Shown here piece after piece: positions 1 through 6,246 of a DNA stretch of 6,694 bases. The stretch comes from Candidatus Eiseniibacteriota bacterium (GTDB lineage: Bacteria > Joyebacterota > Joyebacteria > Joyebacterales > Joyebacteraceae): contig DAOVNE010000076.1 of the NCBI GenBank assembly GCA_030630395.1, positions 1 through 6,694 of the forward strand, in the 5' to 3' direction. The translations under genes were made by a program, and so were the position numbers. Position 1 is the first letter of the stretch, and the number at the start of each line of letters is the position of its first letter. The notes under the pieces are model-generated. The model searched no databases. It had not been told where the DNA came from and saw nothing but the letters and a program-made list of their open reading frames with translations.

Positions 1-779
1 AACACAAGACCTATGACAAGCGCGAAGATGACGTGGGCGTAGTTGTAGATGGAGAGCCTCGACGCCGGCGACTGGTGATACCCGTACGTCAACGAGAACT
101 GGCCGACGGTTGCGAATACCCCAGCGGCGATGAGGTATCCGAGCTGCTCGAGTGTCGGACGCACGTACCTGAGAAGCGTCGGTGGCACAGTCACCGCCAC
201 GGCGACGAGCGCGAAGTAGAAGACGACTCTATACGGCGGCTCCTTGCCTTTGAGGGAACGGACTATCACGTACGCGGCTCCCGAGCAGATAGCGGAGACG
301 ATTCCTGCGACGGCAGGAACGGCACGGAAATCCAGCTGTGGTTTGATCACAAGAGCTGCGCCCGCGAAGGCTATGACCAGCGAGGGGATGATGTAGCGCG
401 GTAGCTTCTCCTTCAGGAACACGACCGCAAACACGATGACGAAGAACGGCGACAGCTTGTTGAGAAGAGTCGCGTCCGCAAGAGTCAGGTGGCCGATGGC
501 GTAGAAATAGAGGAGCATCGCGCCGGTCCCGAATGCGCCGCGTACGATGAGTGTCGGGATGCGTGGGTTCGCCCGAAACGGGTTGTCACGGTGGTGGAAC
601 GCCACCGCGCCCATTATCGCGAGCGACACCAGACTTCTGATGAGCGCCTTCTCGTAGACCGGCAACGTTCCCGAGAGCTTCACCATCATGCCGACGAGGG
701 CGAACGAGAGCGCGGAGATAAGAATGGCGAGCACCGCGCGCGTGTGGTTATCGTGAGTGACCGGGTCGCGGCCCTTCAT
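1..779 (-). CDS. EamA/DMT-family membrane transporter, C-terminus cut by window edge
   Basis: Reading the minus strand from the ATG at 779 gives an uninterrupted 259-residue frame that runs off the window at base 1. It is strongly hydrophobic, with about nine predicted membrane segments visible (roughly residues 15-35, 43-61, 78-96, 102-122, 129-146, 153-174, 184-200, 212-231, 243-259). The first EamA repeat spans about 15-146 and holds typical family positions: YEKALIRSL after helix 1, LNKLSPFFVIVFAVVFLKEKL around 105-126 with the conserved Pro and Glu, and a short loop to the second repeat, which starts near 155. Family proteins are usually near 300 residues with ten helices, so about 35-45 residues are missing. 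The start is supported by a purine-rich GGAAGG on the minus strand (787-792), 7 bases upstream. The ATG overlaps the stop of the upstream reductase gene (ATGA), indicating co-translation. DMT proteins move small metabolites across the inner membrane; the substrate cannot be told from this sequence. Confidence 0.9.
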   Translation of the reverse strand, partial: MKGRDPVTHDNHTRAVLAILISALSFALVGMMVKLSGTLPVYEKALIRSLVSLAIMGAVAFHHRDNPFRANPRIPTLIVRGAFGTGAMLLYFYAIGHLTLADATLLNKLSPFFVIVFAVVFLKEKLPRYIIPSLVIAFAGAALVIKPQLDFRAVPAVAGIVSAICSGAAYVIVRSLKGKEPPYRVVFYFALVAVAVTVPPTLLRYVRPTLEQLGYLIAAGVFATVGQFSLTYGYHQSPASRLSIYNYAHVIFALVIGLV

Positions 780-2203
780 TCTCTTCCCTTCCGAACGAGC
801 CTGTCGAAAGAACGAACGGCGATCTCGACGCTGCCTATCCACGTTCCCAATCTGTCCGGCGACTCAGGGTAGTTGCGGTAGAGCCGGTGGATGGCTGAGA
901 CGCAATGTGCCGACTCGATCAGGAGTTTGAGAAGCGCCGGTCTTCTTGCGGCTCTTCCGACTGTCCCGAGTATCTCCCTGACACGAAATCCGGGCGACTG
1001 GCTGTAGAGCGACCGGAAGGCGCGGCCGGCAGCGGCCATCTCTCCCGCCACGAACGCCACCTCGTCGGGTCTGAGGTGACCAATGAGGCGACGAATGAGA
1101 TCCTGTGCGGCATGCGGGGCGCCCAGTGTGTGCATCGTCTCGACGCCATACTCCCACAGTCCGGCTGCCGAGCAATCGCCTGCCCGCACCGCCGCTCCTG
1201 CCACACGCCCGGCTACCGATCCAGCGATGATCGAGGGGGCGATTCCGCCGCCATGGAGCGGGTTGGTTTGACATGCGGCATCACCCACTGAGAGAAAGCC
1301 GTCGCCGACGAGGCTTGCCAGAGGACGCCTGAGTGGGATCATCCCGGAGCCGGATCGAAGAAAGCCTGCCCTCGCGACATCACTGCCACCTGTATCGGAG
1401 CCGGATCGAGGCGAGCCCACCTTGGGAGTGTTGATGTCGACGAGATCTGAGCTATCCAGGTAGGAGTGGAGGCGCCGTCTAAGGGATCGGTCCGCAGTCG
1501 CAAGCGATGCCCCGATGCCCGCGTTCACGAGGCGACTCCCCATCGGGAATATCCAAGCGTAGCCGTCGCGGGCTCCTTCCGGAGCGATCTGAACGATGGC
1601 TCTGTTGGGTCTGTCGAGGTCCTTGGCCAGAGGGAGTATCTCGTAGTAGCCGATGCCTGTCTCAGAACGCCTCAGATGGTCCGGGTGTGTGGGCCCTCCG
1701 GTCTTCGTCAGGATCGACCGGAAGCCAGTGGCATCCACGACGACGAGTCCGGTGATGCTCGTCTCCGTCCCGTCCGGACAACGGACGCCCACAGTCCGTT
1801 TGCTGCGGTCGCTCCACCCGATACACGTGTGACCGCTCAGCAGAGTGACCCCGCTCTCCAAGCAATCGATGAGAAGGCGCTGCCCGAGCACCGGGCGATT
1901 GAGAACGACACCGGGTTCGTCGAGTTCAGCTGCTGGTGAGCTACCGGGAAGTCCGAGGAGTCCGGACGTGACCGTGCCGGCGACCTCGGCGCCTGTCAGA
2001 GGCCCCACGATCTCCGATACCGCGCGGACAGCATCCGACGAGAGGGCGCCTCCGCAGGCCTTGCGTCCGACGTCATCGATTGCCCTGCTCTCCATGAGCA
2101 GGACCCGGACCCCTGCACGTGCGGCCGCAGTCGCGGCCACGCACCCGGCAGTGCCGCCCCCGATCACGATCACGTCAGCGTTGTCTGAATCGAATCCAAC
2201 CAT
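776..2203 (-). CDS. Geranylgeranyl reductase-family FAD-dependent oxidoreductase
   Basis: With the start at 2203 the product has 475 residues (numbers below use this start). An N-terminal FAD-binding Rossmann motif DVIVIGGGTAGC lies at 10-21, with the ribose-binding Glu at 38 (LLMES). KACGGALS at 48-55 matches the K-x-C-G-G motif of geranylgeranyl reductases, including its conserved Cys (50). VVVDATG at 154-160 and GYAWIFP at 214-220 are further family landmarks. GDAACQTNPLHGGGI at 307-321 is the second FAD-contacting motif (GDAA..xNPxxGGGI). The remaining ~150 residues are largely helical, and the protein is longer than the ~400 residues common in the family. Members reduce prenyl double bonds of geranylgeranyl chains in chlorophyll, archaeal lipids or menaquinone; saturation of a quinone or other isoprenoid side chain is plausible here but unproven. 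An in-frame ATG at 2272 would add 23 residues without family similarity. Neither start has a clear Shine-Dalgarno site; I prefer 2203 because the FAD motif then begins about 10 residues in. It is the first gene of a pair with the DMT transporter. Confidence 0.88.
   Translation of the reverse strand: MVGFDSDNADVIVIGGGTAGCVAATAAARAGVRVLLMESRAIDDVGRKACGGALSSDAVRAVSEIVGPLTGAEVAGTVTSGLLGLPGSSPAAELDEPGVVLNRPVLGQRLLIDCLESGVTLLSGHTCIGWSDRSKRTVGVRCPDGTETSITGLVVVDATGFRSILTKTGGPTHPDHLRRSETGIGYYEILPLAKDLDRPNRAIVQIAPEGARDGYAWIFPMGSRLVNAGIGASLATADRSLRRRLHSYLDSSDLVDINTPKVGSPRSGSDTGGSDVARAGFLRSGSGMIPLRRPLASLVGDGFLSVGDAACQTNPLHGGGIAPSIIAGSVAGRVAGAAVRAGDCSAAGLWEYGVETMHTLGAPHAAQDLIRRLIGHLRPDEVAFVAGEMAAAGRAFRSLYSQSPGFRVREILGTVGRAARRPALLKLLIESAHCVSAIHRLYRNYPESPDRLGTWIGSVEIAVRSFDRLVRKGRE
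1345..1409. repeat. 14-bp in-frame direct repeat inside the reductase gene
   Basis: The sequence CGGAGCCGGATCGA occurs at 1345-1358 and again at 1396-1409, exactly 51 bases (17 codons) apart. In the reductase frame both copies encode Arg-Ser-Gly-Ser, inside a Ser/Gly-rich stretch (about residues 263-287 from the 2203 start) just before the conserved MIPLRRP...VGDGFLSVGDAA segment. This could be the remnant of a tandem duplication or a flexible loop expansion; the reading frame stays open. Confidence 0.6.
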
Positions 2204-2300
2204 AGTGGCAGAGAGCCTATCAGCGCTTGCTCCTGGGGTCAAATGCGGGAACCAGGGGGGACCGTATCGCATCGAACCAGAGGACGCATGACCAAGCCTA

Positions 2301-2329
2301 TTGAAATAAGGTACAGATCATGCTATAAT
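2301..2329 (+). promoter_or_regulatory. Sigma70-type promoter of the secreted protease gene
   Basis: A TTGAAA -35 box (2301-2306) and a perfect TATAAT -10 box (2324-2329) are separated by the optimal 17 bases. TG at 2321-2322 gives an extended -10 (TGCTATAAT). Transcription should begin near 2336, leaving a leader of about 77 bases before the ATG at 2413. It lies in the gap between the divergent genes. The match is among the best possible by eye; activity is inferred. Confidence 0.8.
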
Positions 2330-2350
2330 ACTGTTTGTCAAGAATCTAGC

Positions 2351-2397
2351 GGCCGGTTGCCCCCCGCAAGCGGTAACGCTTAATAGCGTGCGTTATC
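2351..2397 (+). promoter_or_regulatory. Structured 5' leader with mutually exclusive hairpins upstream of the RBS
   Basis: Three inverted repeats fill the leader. GGTAACGC (2372-2379) can pair with GCGTTATC (2390-2397), an 8-bp stem with one G-U and a 10-base loop. The inner ACGCT (2376-2380) can instead pair with AGCGT (2385-2389) around TAAT, and the two stems share bases. An upstream imperfect stem pairs GCCGGTTGC (2352-2360) with GCAAGCGGT (2366-2374) around a C-rich loop, and overlaps the 5' arm of the 8-bp stem. The 3' arm ends directly before AAGGAG, so folding could affect translation. I recognise no known riboswitch class; the structures could be incidental. Confidence 0.35.
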
Positions 2398-2403
2398 AAG
2401 GAG
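2398..2403 (+). promoter_or_regulatory. Ribosome binding site of the protease gene
   Basis: AAGGAG lies 9 bases before the ATG at 2413, a strong Shine-Dalgarno match that fixes the start. The signal peptide begins directly at this Met. Confidence 0.8.
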
Positions 2404-2412
2404 CGAAGAAAA

Positions 2413-5400
2413 ATGAGTTCTGATTCTAGGAAGCTCTCACGCCTCCTCGTCGGTGTCCTGGTTGTGTCGGTGGCGGTTCTCGCAATGGCGAGTCTGCCTG
2501 CCGTCGCGAGCGTCGACAGAGAGGTCTCTGCAGAAGAACAGGCGTGGATCGATGAGATCAACGACCGCATAGCCGAGATGGGATACGACTGGGTTGCCGG
2601 ACCGACTGGCGTGTCGAACCTGTCGCCTGGGGAGAAGGCCAGGAGGCTCGGCGGTGAGATGCCGGCCGACATCGCTGCGATCTTCGACACTCTGCAGCCG
2701 CCGCCCGAAGTTCGGGGGATGACGTTTCGCTCCAGTTTCGACTGGCGTGACTTCGACGGTGTAACTCCCGCCAAGGACCAGGGCGGCTGTGGTTCGTGCT
2801 GGGCGTTCGGCGCGTGCAGCGCCACTGAGGCTCACGTCAGAATCTATGAAGGCGTGCTTCTGGACATCTCGGAGCAGCAGACGATCGACTGCAACGATCA
2901 GGGCTCGGACTGTGATGGTGGATGGGCGGGCGCCGCCTACGCCGTTCACTATGACCCGGGCGCGGTGAGCGAGGAAGACATTCCCTATCTGGCCAGCCAC
3001 GGCCATTCCTGTCGCCAGAGGGTCTACGATAAGGTCGCCATCATCGACGGAACGGGCAATGTATCGAACACGGTTTCGAGCCTCAAGTACGCCATCGAGA
3101 CCTATGGGCCTCTCTCGGTTGGTATGTGCGTGTACGACGACTTCTATGGCTACACAGGCGGGTGCTATGAGCACGCAGGCACCGATTGGACCAACCATGT
3201 GATTCTCATGCTTGGGTGGGACGACGACATGTGTGGCGGCAACGGCGCATGGATATGCAAGAACAGCTGGGGTACTGATTTCGGTGAGGGCGGGTTCTTC
3301 TATATCAAGTACGGGACGTGCCGCATCGGCTCGGGTGCGATGCGACCCGTGAACGCGCACATCCCAAAGACCATTCTCGTTCCCGACGAGTATGCATCCA
3401 TCCAGACGGCGATCGACAATTCCAACAGAGGTGATGTCATCAAGGTCGCCGAAGGCACCTACGTCGAGAACATAGTTCTCGGAGACTACAGGTCACTCTA
3501 CGGTGGTTACGATTTGACTTTCACATACCGGGACCCTGAAGCCCATCCCGTCATTATTGACGCCGGAGGCTCGGGTCACGGCATCTACGTGGATAACGAG
3601 GACAAGATCGTAATCGATGGATTCACGGTCACGAACTCCGGGACAAGCTACGCGGGCATCTACCTCAAGGATGTCGAGGCGATCGTCAGGAATGTCGACG
3701 TCTACGGCTGCTGGAGGGGATTGGTCGCGACCTACGGAAGCGGGGGCGCCGACGGGGACCTCGACATCGAAATGTCGAGCTTCCACGACAACACCGCTGC
3801 CGGTCTCTTCATCAACGATCCACCAAATGCCAACGTGAGCCTCCTCTATGTAGCGAGCTACGATAACGGCGCCGCGGGCATCTACTCATACTCGACGGAC
3901 ATCGAGATCGTGAACTGCACGATCACAGGAAACGGTCTTGACGGTGGCATTGATATCAGGGTGACGACCGCCAGCGTGATCAAGAACAGCATCGTTGTGT
4001 CGAACACCGGCTACGGGATCACGTGCACGAGCGCGACGCCGGACATAAGCTACAACGACGTCTGGGACAACTCGAGCGGCGACTACAACGGCTGCAGCGC
4101 GGGTGTGGGAGACACGTCAGTCGACCCCATCTTCTGTGATGCAGGGGCAGGGTTCTATGCAGTCCACGCGACGTCACCGACATTGACCGGAGGCGAGGGA
4201 GGCATAGCGCAGGGTGCTCTTGGCATCGGATGTCCTGAGGGTCCGGAGGACCTCCTCCTGGCACAGAACGGCGCATCGATGCTCCTCTCTTGGAGCCCAC
4301 CGCCGTGGCGGCGAGCCACGGTCGACTACTACATAGTGTATCGTGATACGACAGCTCTTCCAGGTACACAGATAGCGACGGTTACTGCGCCGGACACGAG
4401 CTTCGTCGATATCACCATCCCGGCATGCGAACTCAACTACTACCGTGTGTCCGCTGTTGACGATGGCGGCCTGGAAGGCGCACCGTCCAATAAGGTATTC
4501 GGGAGTCTCTGCTACGCCGCACCTTCTGGTCTCGACGTGCAGTTCACGGAGGGTGCGAACGAGATGTCGTGGGGGCCCGCCGAAGGCCCGGTCGACTACT
4601 ATGTTGTCAATCGCGGCAACGTCATCGCAGAACCGGAATCACTGGCGTGGGTCGCAGGCGTCGATACGTCTTTTGTGGACATCTGGACATCCGGGTGCCC
4701 GAGGGACAACTTCTCGTACGAGATCGTCCCTGTCTACGATACCGGCTGGCACGGACAGCCATCCAGCCTGGTCTCGGTAGATCCGTCGCCGTCTCCGCCG
4801 TCAGGCATAGTCGCGGAGTGGGTCGGAGATGATATCGTGCTCACGTGGGATGAGAACTGCGAGAGCGATTTCGGACGATACTGGGTCTACCGCGACAGCA
4901 TTCCATTCTCTAATCCTATTGACTCGGAGCTGCTGGTCGGGTTCACCGCTGACCTTACACACACCGATGAGAACATGCTCCCGCATACCACCTGGTTCTA
5001 CCGGCTGGCCGGGAGCGACGCCAGTTCTCAGAAGAGCGTCTATTCCGAGATGATCTGGCTCGGCACAGGCCAGAAGCTCGAAGTGCCGTCGCCGTACGCC
5101 ACGATTCAGGCGGCTATCGATGCGGCGTCGGCCATCGACACTGTCTGGGTGAGCCCCGGGACGTACGACGAGAACATCGTTCTCAAGGACGGCGTTCTGG
5201 TGATGAGTTCAGACGGCGCGGCCTCGACGACGATACGCTCATCGAGTGGAGTGGTCGTGTCCGCGACAGGCCTTGGCGATCTCACGCTTCTCGATGGCTT
5301 CACGATCGACGGACAAGGGACGGCCACGGACGGTCTGGCCGCGTCATCGGGTGTGATGCGCGTTATCGATTGTGTTTTCCAGAATTGCGGCAACGGTGCG

Positions 5401-6069
5401 AGCTTCGACTTCGGGGATCTGTTGACGATGACGGGAAGCACGTTCACGCTCTGTTCGAACGGCGTGATAGTCGCTGGTTCATCTGCCCCGTTCTTCTCGG
5501 GCTGCACGTTCTCAGACAACACGTTCACCGGCATCTACAACAACAGTGATCCTGGTCCTGAGGTTGGACGGACACTTGCGGATGCCAACGATTTCGCGAA
5601 CAATGCGATCTTCCACGTGTTCAATCTGACCGCCGCGACCGTGGATGCGGACTACAACTACTGGGGCGATGTGTGCGTGGAGGAGGGCTGGTTCTACGGT
5701 CCTGTCGACTACATCCCTTGGACGGACGCCGCGCACGAGAACTCCTATACGGAGTGCCCGAACTCAGTGCCGGAAGGTGAAGTGCCCGAGCGGGCATTCT
5801 CGAGTTACAACTTCCCGAACCCGTTCAATCCGACCACCGCGATCAGATACGCGATCCCGGCGCCGGGTGGGCGTGTCACCCTCTCGATCTACGATCTCTC
5901 CGGGCGCAGGGTGAAGACTCTCGTCAACACTGATGTCGCGCCCGGCACGTACACGGTGACCTGGCGCGGTCTTGACGACACGGGTCGACAGCTCGGATCC
6001 GGCGTCTACTTCTACAAGCTTGAGGCGCCTGGGTTTGTCGAGCAGAGGAACATGGTGATGCTGAAGTAG
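2413..6069 (+). CDS. Secreted papain-type (C1A) cysteine protease with beta-helix, Fn3 and T9SS-like C-terminal domains
   Basis: The product has 1218 residues. A signal peptide spans about 1-33 (hydrophobic core 11-28, cleavage likely after AVA or VAS). Residues 38-100 form a short propeptide resembling inhibitor I29 (GPTGVSNLSPGEKARRLG at 63-80). The C1A peptidase domain (about 105-315) has all expected residues: oxyanion Gln123, catalytic Cys129 in QGGCGSCWAF, His262 in TNHVILMLGW and Asn284 in KNSWG. Cys126/Cys167 and Cys160/Cys200 match papain's conserved disulfides. A right-handed beta-helix/CASH-like domain follows (about 320-606), then three Fn3-like modules (about 608-698, 702-789, 794-884), a second beta-helix (about 889-1112), and a C-terminal FlgD-Ig/type A sorting-like domain (about 1129-1218) with NPFNPTTAIRY, IYDLSGRRVKTL, GSGVYFYKL and a basic-hydrophobic end (RNMVMLK). 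It is probably an exported or surface-held protease with glycan- or surface-binding appendages; the substrate is unknown. It has its own promoter and terminator. Confidence 0.93.
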   Translation: MSSDSRKLSRLLVGVLVVSVAVLAMASLPAVASVDREVSAEEQAWIDEINDRIAEMGYDWVAGPTGVSNLSPGEKARRLGGEMPADIAAIFDTLQPPPEVRGMTFRSSFDWRDFDGVTPAKDQGGCGSCWAFGACSATEAHVRIYEGVLLDISEQQTIDCNDQGSDCDGGWAGAAYAVHYDPGAVSEEDIPYLASHGHSCRQRVYDKVAIIDGTGNVSNTVSSLKYAIETYGPLSVGMCVYDDFYGYTGGCYEHAGTDWTNHVILMLGWDDDMCGGNGAWICKNSWGTDFGEGGFFYIKYGTCRIGSGAMRPVNAHIPKTILVPDEYASIQTAIDNSNRGDVIKVAEGTYVENIVLGDYRSLYGGYDLTFTYRDPEAHPVIIDAGGSGHGIYVDNEDKIVIDGFTVTNSGTSYAGIYLKDVEAIVRNVDVYGCWRGLVATYGSGGADGDLDIEMSSFHDNTAAGLFINDPPNANVSLLYVASYDNGAAGIYSYSTDIEIVNCTITGNGLDGGIDIRVTTASVIKNSIVVSNTGYGITCTSATPDISYNDVWDNSSGDYNGCSAGVGDTSVDPIFCDAGAGFYAVHATSPTLTGGEGGIAQGALGIGCPEGPEDLLLAQNGASMLLSWSPPPWRRATVDYYIVYRDTTALPGTQIATVTAPDTSFVDITIPACELNYYRVSAVDDGGLEGAPSNKVFGSLCYAAPSGLDVQFTEGANEMSWGPAEGPVDYYVVNRGNVIAEPESLAWVAGVDTSFVDIWTSGCPRDNFSYEIVPVYDTGWHGQPSSLVSVDPSPSPPSGIVAEWVGDDIVLTWDENCESDFGRYWVYRDSIPFSNPIDSELLVGFTADLTHTDENMLPHTTWFYRLAGSDASSQKSVYSEMIWLGTGQKLEVPSPYATIQAAIDAASAIDTVWVSPGTYDENIVLKDGVLVMSSDGAASTTIRSSSGVVVSATGLGDLTLLDGFTIDGQGTATDGLAASSGVMRVIDCVFQNCGNGASFDFGDLLTMTGSTFTLCSNGVIVAGSSAPFFSGCTFSDNTFTGIYNNSDPGPEVGRTLADANDFANNAIFHVFNLTAATVDADYNYWGDVCVEEGWFYGPVDYIPWTDAAHENSYTECPNSVPEGEVPERAFSSYNFPNPFNPTTAIRYAIPAPGGRVTLSIYDLSGRRVKTLVNTDVAPGTYTVTWRGLDDTGRQLGSGVYFYKLEAPGFVEQRNMVMLK
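3379..5184 (+). repeat. Duplicated beta-helix N-terminal module within the protease protein
   Basis: Residues 323-356 (3379-3480) and 891-924 (5083-5184) align without gaps, with 19 of 34 positions identical by my count. The shared pattern is VPxxYAxIQxAID, then GTYxENIVL. A second matched pair follows each copy: DGFTVTNSG (402-410) and DGFTIDGQG (961-969). The DNA copies have diverged, so this is an old protein-level duplication or recruitment of two related beta-helix units, not a recent DNA repeat. Only the outer limits of the pair are given as coordinates. Confidence 0.75.
4234..5064 (+). repeat. Three tandem Fn3-like modules with ~90-residue period
   Basis: VDYYIVYRD (637-645), VDYYVVNRG (727-735) and FGRYWVYRD (820-828) recur at 90- and 93-residue spacing. 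DTSFVDI occurs at 661-667 and again exactly 90 residues later at 751-757. Each module also has an LxW or MxW beta-strand B motif (LLSWSPP, EMSWGPA, VLTWDEN) and a Tyr-rich strand. These are features of fibronectin type III modules, which usually act as spacers or adhesion units between catalytic and binding domains. Confidence 0.7.
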
Positions 6070-6092
6070 GCAGAGTTCTGTCTGCGGATAGT

Positions 6093-6127
6093 GAAGCCCC
6101 CGCCGAGAGGTGGGGGCTTCGGCATTT
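6093..6127 (+). terminator. Intrinsic terminator hairpin after the protease gene
   Basis: GAAGCCCCCGCC (6093-6104) pairs with GGTGGGGGCTTC (6109-6120): a 12-bp stem with one G-U pair, closed by a GAGA (GNRA-type) tetraloop. It begins 24 bases after the stop codon. The T-run that follows is weak (GGCATTT), so termination may be partial or factor-assisted. A smaller hairpin, GCAGA/TCTGC (6070-6074 and 6081-6085), sits between the stop and this stem. Confidence 0.75.
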
Positions 6128-6178
6128 CAGGGACCACGCTCCCATAGAGCCGACGGGACTTCCGTTGAGAGCCAATCA

Positions 6179-6207
6179 TTGACTTATAATGCGAAGTTGT
6201 ATAGAAT
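6179..6207 (+). promoter_or_regulatory. Sigma70-type promoter of the downstream secreted-protein gene
   Basis: TTGACT (6179-6184) and TAGAAT (6202-6207) are 17 bases apart, each one mismatch from consensus, predicting a transcript start near 6214. A perfect TATAAT also occurs at 6185-6190, but its best -35 candidate (TTGAGA, 6165-6170) leaves only 14 bases, so I favour the first pair. With the first pair the in-frame ATG at 6208 would lie upstream of the transcript start, which supports the ATG at 6247 as the true start. Confidence 0.6.
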
Positions 6208-6234
6208 ATGAAAGTTGCTATCAACCTCAAAGGG

Positions 6235-6239
6235 AAGGA
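6235..6239 (+). promoter_or_regulatory. Ribosome binding site deciding the 6247 start
   Basis: The purine-rich AGGGAAGGAA (6231-6240) contains AAGGA, 7 bases before the ATG at 6247. The competing in-frame ATG at 6208 has no comparable site. Confidence 0.65.
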
Positions 6240-6246
6240 AAGTGCG

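Noticed and set aside
33..872. Two plus-strand open frames (33-404 and 489-872)
   Set aside because: Both are rich in charged residues with no domain signal and are antisense to the transporter and the reductase end, whose minus-strand frames give clear membrane helices and family motifs.
2204..2272. Extended N-terminus of the reductase starting at 2272
   Set aside because: The extra 23 residues carry Pro/Trp-rich sequence unlike the family, and no Shine-Dalgarno precedes either start. I kept the shorter form but cannot exclude the longer.
2308..2341. Possible minus-strand promoter: perfect TTGACA (2341 down to 2336) for the reductase operon
   Set aside because: At 16-18 bases downstream there is no acceptable -10 box (ATCTGT or neighbours); TACCTT appears only at a 22-base spacing. 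The operon must have a promoter in this gap, but I cannot place it.
2437..3360. A 307-codon open frame on the minus strand antisense to the protease domain
   Set aside because: It lies entirely inside a well-supported secreted protease, has no recognisable motif or RBS, and reads as low-quality Arg/Ala/Val-rich sequence typical of a shadow frame in G+C-rich DNA.
6208..6246. Upstream in-frame ATG (6208) for the last gene
   Set aside because: It overlaps the end of the favoured -10 box, has no RBS, and would put 13 residues ahead of a good signal peptide.
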